In this document: positions 40,200-49,911 of the stretch, one piece after another
Layout of the letters: each line of letters opens with the position of its first letter
Numbering within the stretch: position 1 is the first letter of the stretch
From: an uncultured Bacteroidales bacterium
GTDB lineage: Bacteria > Bacteroidota > Bacteroidia > Bacteroidales > Porphyromonadaceae
Assembly (NCBI GenBank): GCA_947290775.1
Contig: CAMYPM010000004.1
Span: forward strand, 30,143 to 94,142
Length of the DNA: 64,000 nucleotides
Reading direction: 5' to 3'
Program-made: the position numbers and the translations under genes
Notes under the pieces: model-generated
What the model was told of the DNA's origin: nothing
Database searches by the model: none
What the model saw: the letters and a program-made list of their open reading frames with translations, nothing else

Positions 40200-42179
40200 A
40201 TGGGCGAAAGCTATCTCAAATTTGACCGCACACTACTCGCTAACCTTGATGAGTCGCTCCGCTATGAATACATACGAAGCAATCGCATGGGGGCTTTCGG
40301 TAGCAGCACCTTAATAGGCTGCAATACGCGTAAGTACCATGGTCTACTGGTAGTACCTCTCCCCGAGCTGAGTGATCGCAATCATGTATTGCTCAGTTCT
40401 TTGGATGCTACTGTCATACAGCACAACACCCCTTTCCACACTGCTGTTCACTACTACGAAGGAGGGCATATAGCCCCCGGTGGACACAAATACATTCGCT
40501 CATGCAGCATAGATAGCGTTCCCAAAACCATCTACCAAGTAGGCGGAGTGCTCCTTCAGAGAGAGATACTCCTTGAGAGATACCAACCTCGGGTAATCAT
40601 CAAATACACACTGCTGGAAGCACATAGCGACACCAAGCTACAGTTGCGTCCGTTAGTTGCTTTCCGAGACGTCACACTACTCACACACGAGAATGATCAA
40701 GCCGACACTCGCTGCCTCGCCGTTGAAAATGGTATCGCCATGTGTCTTTATCCTAAGTATCCCACGCTATACATGCAATGCACAGGCGAAGCAACCTTCC
40801 ACGAAGAGGGACTTTGGTACAAACACTTCCAATACCTTAAGGAAAAGATTCGGGGATATGAGTCAGTGGAAGATCTCTATTCTCCGGGATACTTTGAGTG
40901 CGCAATTAAGCCGGGTGAATCAATCTATTTTGCAGCAGGACTCTCCTCGCTTGACATTGCGAGCATCGACACGCTCTATGCAAAGGAAGCCCAAAGCCGT
41001 CCTCCCCGCACCTCATTTACGGAGTGCCTACGCCATGCAGCCGAGCAATTCTACGTCAGAGAAGGCGAGAAAGAGTATCTGTTGGCAGGCTTCCCATGGT
41101 TTGGCATACGCGCCCGCGACACCTTCATTGCACTCCCGGGCTGTACCCTCTACGCAAACCGACAAGAGACCTTTGAGCGTATCTTGCAAACTACCATTCC
41201 GGAGTTACTAAACTTCATCCACCAAGAAGCCAACTACCGGGAAAGCCGCATAGAAGGGCTCAAAGATCCCGATGTGGGAGTTTGGGCTGTTCGCTGTATT
41301 ATGCAGTATGCCGACTTTGTAGGTATAGAGGCTGCATCGGCCAAGTATGGTCACCTTTTGGATGAGATTATCCGCTACTATTTGAGTAACCGACACCCCA
41401 ACTGTCGCCTCACCGAGAGTGGATTGCTTTATTTAGAGGGGGATGGACGTGCCTTAACATGGATGGATGCGGAGGTGGATGGCAAAGCGGTTATTCCGAG
41501 GCATGGATACTTAGTAGAGCTAAATGCACTTTGGTTCAATGCACTCTCGTTCTACAACTCCCTGCCCGGACGAGAGAAGGATCATAGTATTGAGGCCCTT
41601 TTACAAAAGATTCAGCAGAACTTCTGCAGCACCTTCATCAATCCATATGGCTACCTATACGACTATGTATTAGAAAACGGATATAAAGAGCTAGGGGTGC
41701 GACCTAATATGCTTTTTGCGATTTCTCTGCCCTACTCACCCTTGGAGAGACGCAAGCAGCGTGATGTATTGGATATCATTACAAAAGAGTTACTCACACC
41801 TAAGGGGATTCGCACGCTCAGTCCCCGAAGCGACGGCTATAAACCCCACTGCGATGGGTTACAATCAGAGCGGAATATAGCCTACTACAATGGCTCCGCC
41901 TGGCCTTGGCTCATGGGAGCATACACGGATGCCTACCTTCGTATCTATGGCAGTAAAGGGATAAGCTTTCTGAAACGTATTTTTATTGCTCTTACGGATG
42001 AAATTAAGCGACATGGCGTGGCTACCTATTCGGAGCTGTACGATGGCACCCCTCCCTATGAATGGCACGGGGCGATCTCTTTTTCCATGAGTGTAGGAGA
42101 AATATTAAGGGGGCAATACATTATTGAGCATGCCGCACAGAAAGAACAACTCTCTTTTAATTACCTTTTGGACGACTGA
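40200..42179 (+). CDS. Glycogen debranching enzyme (amylo-alpha-1,6-glucosidase type)
   Basis: The product is predicted to remove alpha-1,6 branches from glycogen or related glucans. I choose ATG 40200 (MGESYLKFDRTLLANLDESL, 659 residues), since the 13 extra residues from the ATG at 40161 are unlike the family. The N-terminal domain has NTRKYHGLLVVPLPELSDRN. The C-terminal (alpha/alpha)6 glucosidase domain has FPWFGIRARDTFIALPG, TWMDAEVDGKAVIPRHGYLV and YNGSAWPWLMGAY. It is the first of three genes (6 bp gap to the next) dedicated to alpha-glucan metabolism. Confidence 0.93.
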   Translation: MGESYLKFDRTLLANLDESLRYEYIRSNRMGAFGSSTLIGCNTRKYHGLLVVPLPELSDRNHVLLSSLDATVIQHNTPFHTAVHYYEGGHIAPGGHKYIRSCSIDSVPKTIYQVGGVLLQREILLERYQPRVIIKYTLLEAHSDTKLQLRPLVAFRDVTLLTHENDQADTRCLAVENGIAMCLYPKYPTLYMQCTGEATFHEEGLWYKHFQYLKEKIRGYESVEDLYSPGYFECAIKPGESIYFAAGLSSLDIASIDTLYAKEAQSRPPRTSFTECLRHAAEQFYVREGEKEYLLAGFPWFGIRARDTFIALPGCTLYANRQETFERILQTTIPELLNFIHQEANYRESRIEGLKDPDVGVWAVRCIMQYADFVGIEAASAKYGHLLDEIIRYYLSNRHPNCRLTESGLLYLEGDGRALTWMDAEVDGKAVIPRHGYLVELNALWFNALSFYNSLPGREKDHSIEALLQKIQQNFCSTFINPYGYLYDYVLENGYKELGVRPNMLFAISLPYSPLERRKQRDVLDIITKELLTPKGIRTLSPRSDGYKPHCDGLQSERNIAYYNGSAWPWLMGAYTDAYLRIYGSKGISFLKRIFIALTDEIKRHGVATYSELYDGTPPYEWHGAISFSMSVGEILRGQYIIEHAAQKEQLSFNYLLDD

Positions 42180-42185
42180 TAAGCG

Positions 42186-43454
42186 GTGAAAGTATTAATG
42201 TTTGGTTGGGAGTTTCCTCCCCATATATTCGGCGGATTAGGCACAGCGAGCTACGGACTAACCGAAGGGCTTGCCGAGCAGCCCGGAGTTGATGAGATCT
42301 CTTTTGTCGTTCCTCACCCCTACGGAGATGAAGAGGCTACTTTTGTCAAGATCATTGGTGCTGACACCACTCCTATTGTGTACAAAGACGTAACTCCGGA
42401 TCTGATACAAGCACACTTCGGCCCACGGACCACACCCGATGAATACTACCGTTTACGCAAACACCTCTATGCCGACTTTCGTTACCGCTACACGGATTCC
42501 TTGGGTTGCATTCCATTTGCAGGCGGATACCCCAACAATCTCTTAGAGGAGATCAATAACTACTCTATCGTTGCAGGCGTGATTGCCCGCGCTACAGACT
42601 TCGATATCATCCATGCACATGACTGGGTATGCTACCCTGCCGGCATCCATGCCAAAGCAATAACTGGGAAACCTTTAGTCATACACGTACATGCTACCGA
42701 CTTTGACAGAAGCCGTGGTAATGTAAATCCCGAGGTTTTCCGCATTGAATTGGATGGGATGAATCATGCCGATCACATTGTTACCGTAAGTGATCTAACC
42801 CGACGCACCGTTATCGACAAATATCATCAGTCACCCGACAAGGTAACAACGGTACACAATGCAGTAACTCCGCTCAGCAAACAAATATTAGAGCTTCCGG
42901 ACAAACGAGGCGTAAAGGACAAAGTGGTCACCTTCCTCGGGCGAATAACTATGCAGAAGGGACCGGAATACTTTGTAGAGGCCGCCGCAAAAGTACTTCG
43001 CAATACCCAAGGAGTGCGCTTTGTAATGGCCGGCAATGGGGATATGATGGACAGCATGATCCGACTTGTAGCACAACGTCGCATAGCCGACCGCTTTCAT
43101 TTCACCGGATTTATGAAAGGGAGAGAGGTATATGAGATATACAAAGCAAGTGATGTGTATGTAATGCCTTCGGTAAGCGAGCCTTTTGGCATCTCTCCCT
43201 TAGAAGCAATGCAGTGTGGGGTACCCTCCATCATCTCTGTACAATCGGGTTGCGCTGAGATACTCCGCTACGCACTAAAGGTAGACTATTGGGATGTAGA
43301 TGCTCTGGCTAATGCCATTCACTCGGTGATTGCCTATCCGTCGCTACACCACTTCCTCAAGGAAAAAGGCCTGGAGGAGGTAAACAACATTAAATGGTAC
43401 GATGCGGGCCGCAAACTATCGGATATTTATTCTAAACTACTCTCTAACAGATGA
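42186..43454 (+). CDS. GT4-family glycosyltransferase (glycogen synthase-like)
   Basis: This is a GT-B fold glycosyltransferase of 422 residues starting at GTG 42186 (MKVLMFGWEFPPHIFGGLGT). The N-terminal half has DFDIIHAHDWVCYPAG. The C-terminal donor-binding half has FLGRITMQKGPEYFVEAA and the E-x7-E motif in SEPFGISPLEAMQCGVP. Its operon partners, a debranching enzyme and a GH57 amylase, suggest a role in glycogen elongation. The GxGG-type loop FGGLGT near the N-terminus is also found in glycogen synthases. Its end overlaps the next gene by 4 bp (ATGA). Confidence 0.9.
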   Translation: MKVLMFGWEFPPHIFGGLGTASYGLTEGLAEQPGVDEISFVVPHPYGDEEATFVKIIGADTTPIVYKDVTPDLIQAHFGPRTTPDEYYRLRKHLYADFRYRYTDSLGCIPFAGGYPNNLLEEINNYSIVAGVIARATDFDIIHAHDWVCYPAGIHAKAITGKPLVIHVHATDFDRSRGNVNPEVFRIELDGMNHADHIVTVSDLTRRTVIDKYHQSPDKVTTVHNAVTPLSKQILELPDKRGVKDKVVTFLGRITMQKGPEYFVEAAAKVLRNTQGVRFVMAGNGDMMDSMIRLVAQRRIADRFHFTGFMKGREVYEIYKASDVYVMPSVSEPFGISPLEAMQCGVPSIISVQSGCAEILRYALKVDYWDVDALANAIHSVIAYPSLHHFLKEKGLEEVNNIKWYDAGRKLSDIYSKLLSNR

Positions 43455-44731
43455 AAAAGATCACTCTCATATTTAATCTTCATCAGCCATTCCGACTAAA
43501 ACGATACCGCTTCTTTGACATCGGAAATGATCATTATTACTACGATGACTTCGAGAACGAAGAAATCATCCGACGAAACAATAAACAAACCTATGCACCC
43601 GCTAATGAAACTTTGCTCCAACTCATGGAGCAGAACCCCGACTTTAAGGTCTCTTTTGTGATTAGCGGCACGATGATTGAGCAATTGGAAACCTTTGCTC
43701 CCGAAACTATCCATACTTTCAAGTTGCTCGCCGAAACCGGCCGGACCGACTTCTTGGCCACTCCTTATGCACACTCTATTGCATCGCTTTTCGACAAGAA
43801 AGAGTTTGCGTACCAAATGCGTCTACATTCTCGCAATGTAACTTCCCTTTTTGGCATTACGCCCTCCGTGGTATGCAATACGGAGTTGCTCTATAATGAT
43901 GAAATAGCTGAATCGGTCTATGCGCTTGGCTATAAGGGAATCCTCACCGAAGGGGCAAAGCATATTCTCGGCTGGAAAAGTCCTAACTACCTCTACCAAA
44001 CCAACAACGCACACCCCATAAAGCTCTTAGTCCGTAACGCTGCTATTAGTGACAAAATACAGGTACTATTTGGACGCTACGACTCAGGTGATTATCCCTA
44101 CACAGTAGACAAGCTCCTACGCGCCATCCAATCTTTACCCACCGACGAAGAGGAAGTCGTACTCTATATGGACTATGAAGTAATGGGGACCTTATGGAGT
44201 GCTGCAACCGGCATATTCGACTTCTTTAAGGCACTACCGCATATGGCTCAAGAAGCCGGGATAGGCTTCTCCACAGCAAAGGAATCCATTGAGAGAAAAG
44301 CTCTCGGTGGTGCACTGGAGGTACGGTACCCTATCAGTATCATCGGGGAGGCTAAAGATAGCTCTCCTTGGCTGGGCAACGAGCTACAAGAGGGAGCCAA
44401 GGAGCTTCTCCTCAAATGGGGCGAAAGAGTGCGTATTACGCGAGACAACAATCTCTTACAAGACTGGCTTTACTTACAAAGTGCCGACCATTTTTACTAT
44501 ATGAACACCCGCAAAGAGCTTGTCGGCACCTTCTCCCCTTTCGATACCCCCTTTGCAGCCTTCACAAACTATATGAATGTACTCAGTGACTTTATTTTAC
44601 GAATTGAAACTGAATACCCCTCTTCCATAGAAAATGAAGAGCTGCATGCACTCCTATCCACGATAGACAACCAAAATGAAAAGATAACCCAACTCCAAAA
44701 GGAGCTGGACAGGCTTAGAGAGAAGCATTAA
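43451..44731 (+). CDS. GH57-family alpha-amylase/glucanotransferase
   Basis: GH57 enzymes cleave or transfer alpha-glucans. The 426-residue protein shows conserved region 1 (FNLHQPF, 8-14), the nucleophile motif CNTE with Glu145, and the acid/base motif MDYE with Asp241. It has no signal peptide, so it should be cytoplasmic. The C-terminus ends with a short coiled coil (about 395-426). It overlaps the GT4 gene by 4 bp and closes the three-gene glucan operon. Whether it hydrolyses, branches or transfers cannot be decided from sequence. Confidence 0.9.
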   Translation: MKKITLIFNLHQPFRLKRYRFFDIGNDHYYYDDFENEEIIRRNNKQTYAPANETLLQLMEQNPDFKVSFVISGTMIEQLETFAPETIHTFKLLAETGRTDFLATPYAHSIASLFDKKEFAYQMRLHSRNVTSLFGITPSVVCNTELLYNDEIAESVYALGYKGILTEGAKHILGWKSPNYLYQTNNAHPIKLLVRNAAISDKIQVLFGRYDSGDYPYTVDKLLRAIQSLPTDEEEVVLYMDYEVMGTLWSAATGIFDFFKALPHMAQEAGIGFSTAKESIERKALGGALEVRYPISIIGEAKDSSPWLGNELQEGAKELLLKWGERVRITRDNNLLQDWLYLQSADHFYYMNTRKELVGTFSPFDTPFAAFTNYMNVLSDFILRIETEYPSSIENEELHALLSTIDNQNEKITQLQKELDRLREKH

Positions 44732-44752
44732 ACGCTTTTTTTACGCACAACC

Positions 44753-44791
44753 ACTGCCCCTTCTGCCATATACGTTTGTAGGAGGGGCAGT
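44753..44791 (+). terminator. Hairpin after the glycogen operon
   Basis: A 12-bp stem with one G-T wobble, ACTGCCCCTTCT with AGGAGGGGCAGT (44753-44764 and 44780-44791), lies 22 bp after the amylase stop. No clean T-run follows on the plus strand, so it may act with Rho or stabilise the 3' end. Confidence 0.55.
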
Positions 44792-44820
44792 TGTATATAT
44801 AAACATGCTTATCAAAATCT

Positions 44821-44828
44821 TATCTTTG
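44821..44828 (+). promoter_or_regulatory. Candidate -7 element of the oligopeptidase gene
   Basis: TATCTTTG lies 22 bp before the start codon at 44851. The nearest upstream TTG is 27 nt away, longer than usual. Confidence 0.45.
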
Positions 44829-44850
44829 CCATAGGTAATCAACTAACTGC

Positions 44851-46929
44851 ATGCCTATAACGAAGAATATGTCCACACAGCAAAATAATAATCCTAAAGA
44901 ACAACTCGAGAGCCTCTTTATACACCCCGACACCCCGCTCGGGGCATATCCCTTTGATGTACTGAAAGAGGATGACTTTGCTCATCTTATTGATGAGGCT
45001 ATCGCACAAGAGGAGGAAGATATCCTTACCATTGAGCGCAACGCAGACTCCCCCTCTTTTGAGAATACTATTTTGGCACTCGAGGAGAGTGGAAAAGCCC
45101 TCGAAGCGCTTTTAGGGGCTTTTTACAATCTTCTTCATGCACATTCCTCTGAAAAACTCATGGCCCTTTCGGAGGAGTTTGCGCCTAAGCTTACTGCTCT
45201 ACGTCTGCGCAAGTTACACTCCCCCATACTCTTCAAACGCATTCACACGCTCTATGAGCAGCGTGAGTCCCTTGCATTGTCGAAAGAAGAAAAACGCCTC
45301 ATGTACCGCGCTTATGAATCGTTTGTTGATAGTGGGGCCGCGCTCAACGAAGCCCAACGGGAAAATCTAGGAAAAGTATTCTTACGCCTCAGCAAGTCAA
45401 CAACAGCTTTTGGCAATCAGGCACTGAAGGATCAGGAGTTATTTAGATACTTCTTACCCTTGGAGAGTGCAGCGGTAGAGCCCCTCCCCAAAAGCATACT
45501 CAATAGAGCAAAAAGTCGCTGTACGGAAGAGAGACAAGAAGAGGGTTACCTATTCGCCCTTACAGCTCCCGAATACCAAGCCGTAATGAGCTACTCACCG
45601 GATGAGGCACTTCGTAAGACCTTCTATTACGCGTGGATGCAACGAGGCAATCATCCTAACTGCTACAATACAACGCACCTCATACGCACAATCATAGCGG
45701 CTCGCTTAGAGATAGCCCAAATACTTGGCTATTCATCCTATTCATCCTATGCACTCAAAGACCGCATGCTCTCTGATCCGGAAGAGGTAATCAAGCTATT
45801 GAATGAATTAGAAACGGCCTCGCGTAATAAATGCCAAGCAGAACTGCGTATGCTGGCAGCGCAAGACCCGACACTCAGTGTTACACCATGGAATATACCC
45901 TATCTTTTTGAGCAAATCCGTCGTAAGCAATTGGATTACAATAGAGAGGAAGTGCGTGCTTATTTTCCTGCTGACCAAGCAGTTAGCGGAGTACTCAGAC
46001 TGGCAGAACAGCTCTATCGGATTCACTTTATAGAGCGTAGCGATATACCCGTTTACGACCCTTGTGTAAAAACCTTTGAAGTATGGGATAATCAAACGGA
46101 CCGGCATTTGGGGCTGCTCTATTTGGATCTCTTCGCTCGTTCCGGCAAAAGAAGTGGGGCTTGGATGAATAACTTGAAAGATCAAGATGAAAAGCAGCGA
46201 CCCCATATTCTTATTGTAATGAATTTTACCCCACCTGAAGCAGATCGCCCCGCATTACTCTATTTAGAAGATGTACATACACTGCTACATGAATTTGGAC
46301 ATGCCATGCATGGCATGCTCTCCCAAGTGCGCTATAAATCGCTCAGTGGGACTAATGTAACGCGAGATTTCGTAGAGCTACCCAGTCAAATCATGGAGAA
46401 TTGGCTTTATGAGCCGGAGTTTCTCCAAAGCTTTGCAAAGCACTACCAGACAAACGCCCCACTTCCTCAGCACTTAATAGACAAGATTCTGGCGACTCGT
46501 TGCTTCCAAAGTGGATATGCTACACAAAGGCAGCTCTCTTTCGGATTCCTTGATATGGCTTATCACTCCATCACCTCTAAGGAGGATATTCCTATGGATA
46601 TAGAGGCATTCGAGAAAAATGCTATGAAGCAAGCCACCTGCTTCCCGCTTCCAGCCGAGGGATGCCTAATGAGCAGTGCGTTCGGACACCTCTTTGCAGG
46701 AGGCTATGCAGCAGGCTACTACGGGTATAAATGGAGCGAAGTACTGGCAGCGGACGCTTTTTCCCTATTCCAAGAAAAGGGAATCTACAATACACTCGTG
46801 GCGGACTGCTTCAGACGAGAAATACTGGAGAAAGGAGATACGGAGGAGGCCATGGAACTCTATGAACGATTCCGAGGCCGCAGACCCCTTGTAAGTGCAC
46901 TTATTCACCAAGATGGATTGAGAGAGTAA
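44851..46929 (+). CDS. M3-family metallopeptidase (oligopeptidase/dipeptidyl carboxypeptidase type)
   Basis: M3 enzymes are zinc peptidases that degrade short peptides. The 692-residue protein carries the zinc motif HEFGH (His480, Glu481, His484) within LLHEFGHAMHGMLSQ, followed by the third-ligand region FVELPSQIMENW. The N-terminal half is helical, as in Dcp and OpdA. No signal peptide is evident, so it is probably cytoplasmic and recycles peptides, a main nutrient for an asaccharolytic or proteolytic bacterium. ATG at 44869 (MSTQQNN) is an alternative start. It is transcribed alone. Confidence 0.94.
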   Translation: MPITKNMSTQQNNNPKEQLESLFIHPDTPLGAYPFDVLKEDDFAHLIDEAIAQEEEDILTIERNADSPSFENTILALEESGKALEALLGAFYNLLHAHSSEKLMALSEEFAPKLTALRLRKLHSPILFKRIHTLYEQRESLALSKEEKRLMYRAYESFVDSGAALNEAQRENLGKVFLRLSKSTTAFGNQALKDQELFRYFLPLESAAVEPLPKSILNRAKSRCTEERQEEGYLFALTAPEYQAVMSYSPDEALRKTFYYAWMQRGNHPNCYNTTHLIRTIIAARLEIAQILGYSSYSSYALKDRMLSDPEEVIKLLNELETASRNKCQAELRMLAAQDPTLSVTPWNIPYLFEQIRRKQLDYNREEVRAYFPADQAVSGVLRLAEQLYRIHFIERSDIPVYDPCVKTFEVWDNQTDRHLGLLYLDLFARSGKRSGAWMNNLKDQDEKQRPHILIVMNFTPPEADRPALLYLEDVHTLLHEFGHAMHGMLSQVRYKSLSGTNVTRDFVELPSQIMENWLYEPEFLQSFAKHYQTNAPLPQHLIDKILATRCFQSGYATQRQLSFGFLDMAYHSITSKEDIPMDIEAFEKNAMKQATCFPLPAEGCLMSSAFGHLFAGGYAAGYYGYKWSEVLAADAFSLFQEKGIYNTLVADCFRREILEKGDTEEAMELYERFRGRRPLVSALIHQDGLRE

Positions 46930-46946
46930 AAGGGCGGACAAAAAGA

Positions 46947-47021
46947 CATAGAATCTTTCGCACCATTTATCTATAACTTTCAATTGAAACATCTATACCT
47001 TTTGCGTGAAAGGTATAGTTG
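46947..47021 (-). repeat. 22-bp-period intergenic array C
   Basis: Units lie at 46947-46968, 46969-46990 and 46991-47012, plus a partial unit. The plus-strand cores are TAGAATCTTTCG, CTATAACTTTCA and CTATACCTTTTG. Read on the minus strand, they align with units of arrays D and E. It begins 17 bp after the oligopeptidase stop codon. No ATGAAGTATT box is seen. Confidence 0.75.
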
Positions 47022-47030
47022 TTTTTTCGC
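46993..47030 (+). terminator. Hairpin formed by array C, probable terminator
   Basis: CTATACCTTT (46993-47002) and AAAGGTATAG (47009-47018) form a perfect 10-bp stem around TGCGTG, followed on the plus strand by TTGTTTTTTC. It probably terminates the oligopeptidase transcript and is built out of one repeat unit plus an inverted half unit. Confidence 0.65.
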
Positions 47031-47278
47031 TTAATGAGCAAGTAGATATAAGAAGGAGGGAGTGCTCGGACTAACTTATCTACCGGCTCTGCTGAAAAGG
47101 GCTCTGTCACCCTATGCAAAAGCACTGTTCCGAACGTACAATAAGGTCATTGTCCAGCAGTGGAAACTAGTAGCTAAAAGCAGCGTTTGCAATCAGTTAC
47201 CTATGTAATCATGCTCGCCTTATCCTTGTTTGCTGCCTCGGCAGAATTGTAAAGGCTTGCTATTTTAAAAACGCCCAT
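47031..47278. other. Gene-free stretch between the oligopeptidase and nqr
   Basis: A reading frame of about 49 codons (roughly 47061 to 47208, GTG start) is open but resembles nothing I know and has no promoter. I treat it as unsupported. No other feature is seen. Confidence 0.4.
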
Positions 47279-47316
47279 AAAAAAGACCCCGAGAGGCCTT
47301 AAATCCTCTCAGGGTC
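47279..47316 (-). terminator. Terminator of the nqr operon
   Basis: On the minus strand a 12-bp stem with one T-G wobble, GACCCTGAGAGG with CCTCTCGGGGTC, is followed by six T (47279-47284). It lies 34 bp after the nqrF stop. Confidence 0.85.
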
Positions 47317-47349
47317 GTCACGAAACGAAAATTATTACTCTTTATAGAT

Positions 47350-48615
47350 TTATCCGAAATTATCGAAGTGTATTTGCCCCGGATCTACCCCCAAGTCATC
47401 CAGCATCTTAAGTGCAGAAGCAGACATCGGACCGGGTCCACACATGTAGTACTCTATATCCTCAGGTGCATCGTGATCCTTGAGATAATTGTCGTATATC
47501 ACTTGGTGGATAAAGCCCGTAGGTCCATCCCAATTATCTTCCGGCCGTGCAGCACTCAAAGCAATTACAAACTTAAAGTTAGGAAATTCTTTTTCAATAG
47601 CGCGAAAATCTTCCTCATAGAATATTTCACTCTTTGAACGGGCTCCGTACCAGAATGTAACCTTACGAGTAGTTTTTTCCGTACGGAATAAATGTAATAG
47701 CTGAGCACGTAAGGGAGCCATACCTGCTCCACCTCCGATATAAAGCATTTCTGCATCGCTATTCTCATTGATATGGAAGTCCCCATAAGGACCACTCATA
47801 GTGACTTTATCACCAGGTTTCAAAGAGAAAATATAGCTGGATGCAACTCCGGTCGGCACCCCTGCCATCCAAGTATGCGTATTGCGATCTATAGGCGGTG
47901 TAGCAATACGCACATTTAAGGTGATAATATTTCCCTCTTCGGGGTAATTAGCCATAGAGTAAGCTCGCACAGTAGGTTCAGTATTGCGAGACTTAATACC
48001 CCACATACCAAACTTATCCCAATCGGCACGGAACGGATCCTCTCCCGCCTTATTGGTTATGTCGAATGAACTATAATCTACTTCATAAGCCGGTATCTTA
48101 ATCTGTGCATAGCTACCACTCTTGAACTCCATGTGCTCGCCTTCGGGCAACTTAACCACAAACTCCTTAATAAACGTAGATACGTTACGATTAGACAGCA
48201 CCTCACATTCCCATTCCTTAATGCCGAATATAGATTCGTCCACTAGAATGGAGAGAGGCTCCTTAACTTTTGTTTGGCATCCCAAGCGCCAATGATTCAT
48301 TTGCTCCTTACGAGTAAAATGCGGTGTTTCAGTCGGGAGGATCTGACCACCCCCCTCAAGCACTTGCACGCGGCATTGACCACATGTACCTCCTCCACCA
48401 CAAGCAGAAGAGAGAAAAATACCTTCATTTTGAAGCGTGTTGAGCAAAGTCCCCCCTAAAGGCACCTCTAATTCACGGTCTCCATTTATGGTAAGCTTTA
48501 CATTGCCACTCGGTATCAGCTTCTTTTTAGCAAATAACAAAAGGATGACCAAAATCAGTATGATAATCAAAAAGACAACCACACCGGTTAGGATCAATAG
48601 ATAATTGACATCCAT
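47350..48615 (-). CDS. nqrF: Na+-NQR subunit F (NADH dehydrogenase, FAD and 2Fe-2S)
   Basis: NqrF is the electron entry point of the sodium-pumping NADH:quinone oxidoreductase. The 421-residue protein has one N-terminal membrane helix (about 5-29). A plant-type ferredoxin domain follows with Cys72, Cys78, Cys81 (ACGGGGTCGQC) and Cys113. The FAD/NADH reductase domain has RAYSMANYP, the flavin-binding GGGAGMAPLRAQ and MCGPGPM. It is the last of six genes in order A-F, 18 bp after nqrE. Confidence 0.98.
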   Translation of the reverse strand: MDVNYLLILTGVVVFLIIILILVILLLFAKKKLIPSGNVKLTINGDRELEVPLGGTLLNTLQNEGIFLSSACGGGGTCGQCRVQVLEGGGQILPTETPHFTRKEQMNHWRLGCQTKVKEPLSILVDESIFGIKEWECEVLSNRNVSTFIKEFVVKLPEGEHMEFKSGSYAQIKIPAYEVDYSSFDITNKAGEDPFRADWDKFGMWGIKSRNTEPTVRAYSMANYPEEGNIITLNVRIATPPIDRNTHTWMAGVPTGVASSYIFSLKPGDKVTMSGPYGDFHINENSDAEMLYIGGGAGMAPLRAQLLHLFRTEKTTRKVTFWYGARSKSEIFYEEDFRAIEKEFPNFKFVIALSAARPEDNWDGPTGFIHQVIYDNYLKDHDAPEDIEYYMCGPGPMSASALKMLDDLGVDPGQIHFDNFG

Positions 48616-48633
48616 AGGTTTACGTTTTGAGAA

Positions 48634-49248
48634 TTAGAGTTTTACACCGGAGAAGCTTAGGAAAGCGATTCCCATCAATCCGGTAATTATCAATACAATA
48701 CCATATCCACGAAGTGGCTTAGGCACATTAGAGAATTTCAACTTTTCACGTATTGCAGCCACACCGACAATGGCTAATAGCCAACCAAGTCCCGAGCCAA
48801 AACCATAGATAGTAGCTTCGCCTAAGTCAGCAAACTCACGCTGCTGCATAAAGAGAGATCCACCCAAGATAGAGCAGTTCACTGCAATCAAAGGGAGGAA
48901 AATACCCAAGGAGTTATACAACGAAGGAGAATAACGCTCTACGATCATCTCTACCAACTGCGTAAAAGCCGCAATGACAGCAATGAAGATGATGAACGAG
49001 AGGAAGCTCAGATCCATATTCGCAAAGTTGGGACCTAACCAAGAGAGAGCCCCCTCTTTGAAGATATAGTTCTCCAGCAGCCAGTTAATTGGCAAAGTAC
49101 ACGTTAGAATAAACGTCACTGCCATTCCTAAGCCGAAAGAGGTCTTTACATTCTTCGAAACAGCCAAGAAGGAGCACATTCCAAGATAATATGCAAAGAT
49201 CATATTATCAATGAAGATACTCCGGAAGAATAGACTCAAATAATCCAT
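48634..49248 (-). CDS. nqrE: Na+-NQR subunit E
   Basis: NqrE is one of the two related integral subunits (with NqrD) that together hold an intramembrane iron centre. The 204-residue protein has six hydrophobic helices and starts MDYLSLFFRSIFIDNMIFA. The conserved segment YLGMCSFLAVSKN and, in the second half, VNCSILGGSLF contain the cysteines that match the 2Fe-2S ligand positions. It lies 41 bp after nqrD. Confidence 0.97.
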   Translation of the reverse strand: MDYLSLFFRSIFIDNMIFAYYLGMCSFLAVSKNVKTSFGLGMAVTFILTCTLPINWLLENYIFKEGALSWLGPNFANMDLSFLSFIIFIAVIAAFTQLVEMIVERYSPSLYNSLGIFLPLIAVNCSILGGSLFMQQREFADLGEATIYGFGSGLGWLLAIVGVAAIREKLKFSNVPKPLRGYGIVLIITGLMGIAFLSFSGVKL

Positions 49249-49289
49249 AATTAATACTCTATCTCAACAAATAGGTCTTCTGCTCTTAT

Positions 49290-49910
49290 TTATATCTCCT
49301 GAAGTTCCTTCACACGAGAGCGTTGTACCCATACTATACAAGCCAACAACACTAATGCCATAGGAGCCATATTCATCAAACCGAAGTTTTCATAGCCGGC
49401 ATCATACCAGCTGCTCGGAATTATCTGAATACCAAAAAGCGATCCGAAACCGAATAGCTCTCTTACAAAGGCTATGATAATAAGCACGATGGCATAACCT
49501 ACCCCATTGCCAATTCCATCCAAGAAGGAAGCCCAAGGCTTATTGTTCAATGCAAATGCCTCCAAACGTCCCATTAGGATACAATTGGTAATGATCAATC
49601 CGACATATACAGAAAGTTGCTTACTTACGTCATAAGCAAAGGCCTTCAATACTTCGTTCACAATAGAAACCAGTGCGGCACATACAACTAACTGCACAAT
49701 AATTCGTATCCGAGTGGGAATTCCCTTACGTAATAGGGATATAATCAAGTTGGCAAAAGCTACTACCACTATCACACTAAGCCCCATTACCATAGCGGGC
49801 TTCAGCTGAGAAGTAACAGCAAGCGCACTACATATCCCAAGCACCTGTACCAATACGGGGTTATTATTATTGAGAGGCCCTAAGAGCACCTCTTTTGTTT
49901 TTTTATCCAT
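49290..49910 (-). CDS. nqrD: Na+-NQR subunit D
   Basis: NqrD is homologous to NqrE with inverted topology. The 206-residue protein has six helices. Cysteines in QVLGICSALAVTSQ and ITNCILMGRLEAFAL correspond to the intramembrane iron-sulfur ligands. It starts one base after the nqrC stop, so the two are translationally linked. Confidence 0.97.
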   Translation of the reverse strand: MDKKTKEVLLGPLNNNNPVLVQVLGICSALAVTSQLKPAMVMGLSVIVVVAFANLIISLLRKGIPTRIRIIVQLVVCAALVSIVNEVLKAFAYDVSKQLSVYVGLIITNCILMGRLEAFALNNKPWASFLDGIGNGVGYAIVLIIIAFVRELFGFGSLFGIQIIPSSWYDAGYENFGLMNMAPMALVLLACIVWVQRSRVKELQEI

Positions 49911-49911
49911 A

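Noticed and set aside
46947..47021. Array C as an ordinary terminator only
   Set aside because: The 22-bp phase and cores match the other four arrays, so the hairpin is a part of the repeat element, not a full explanation.
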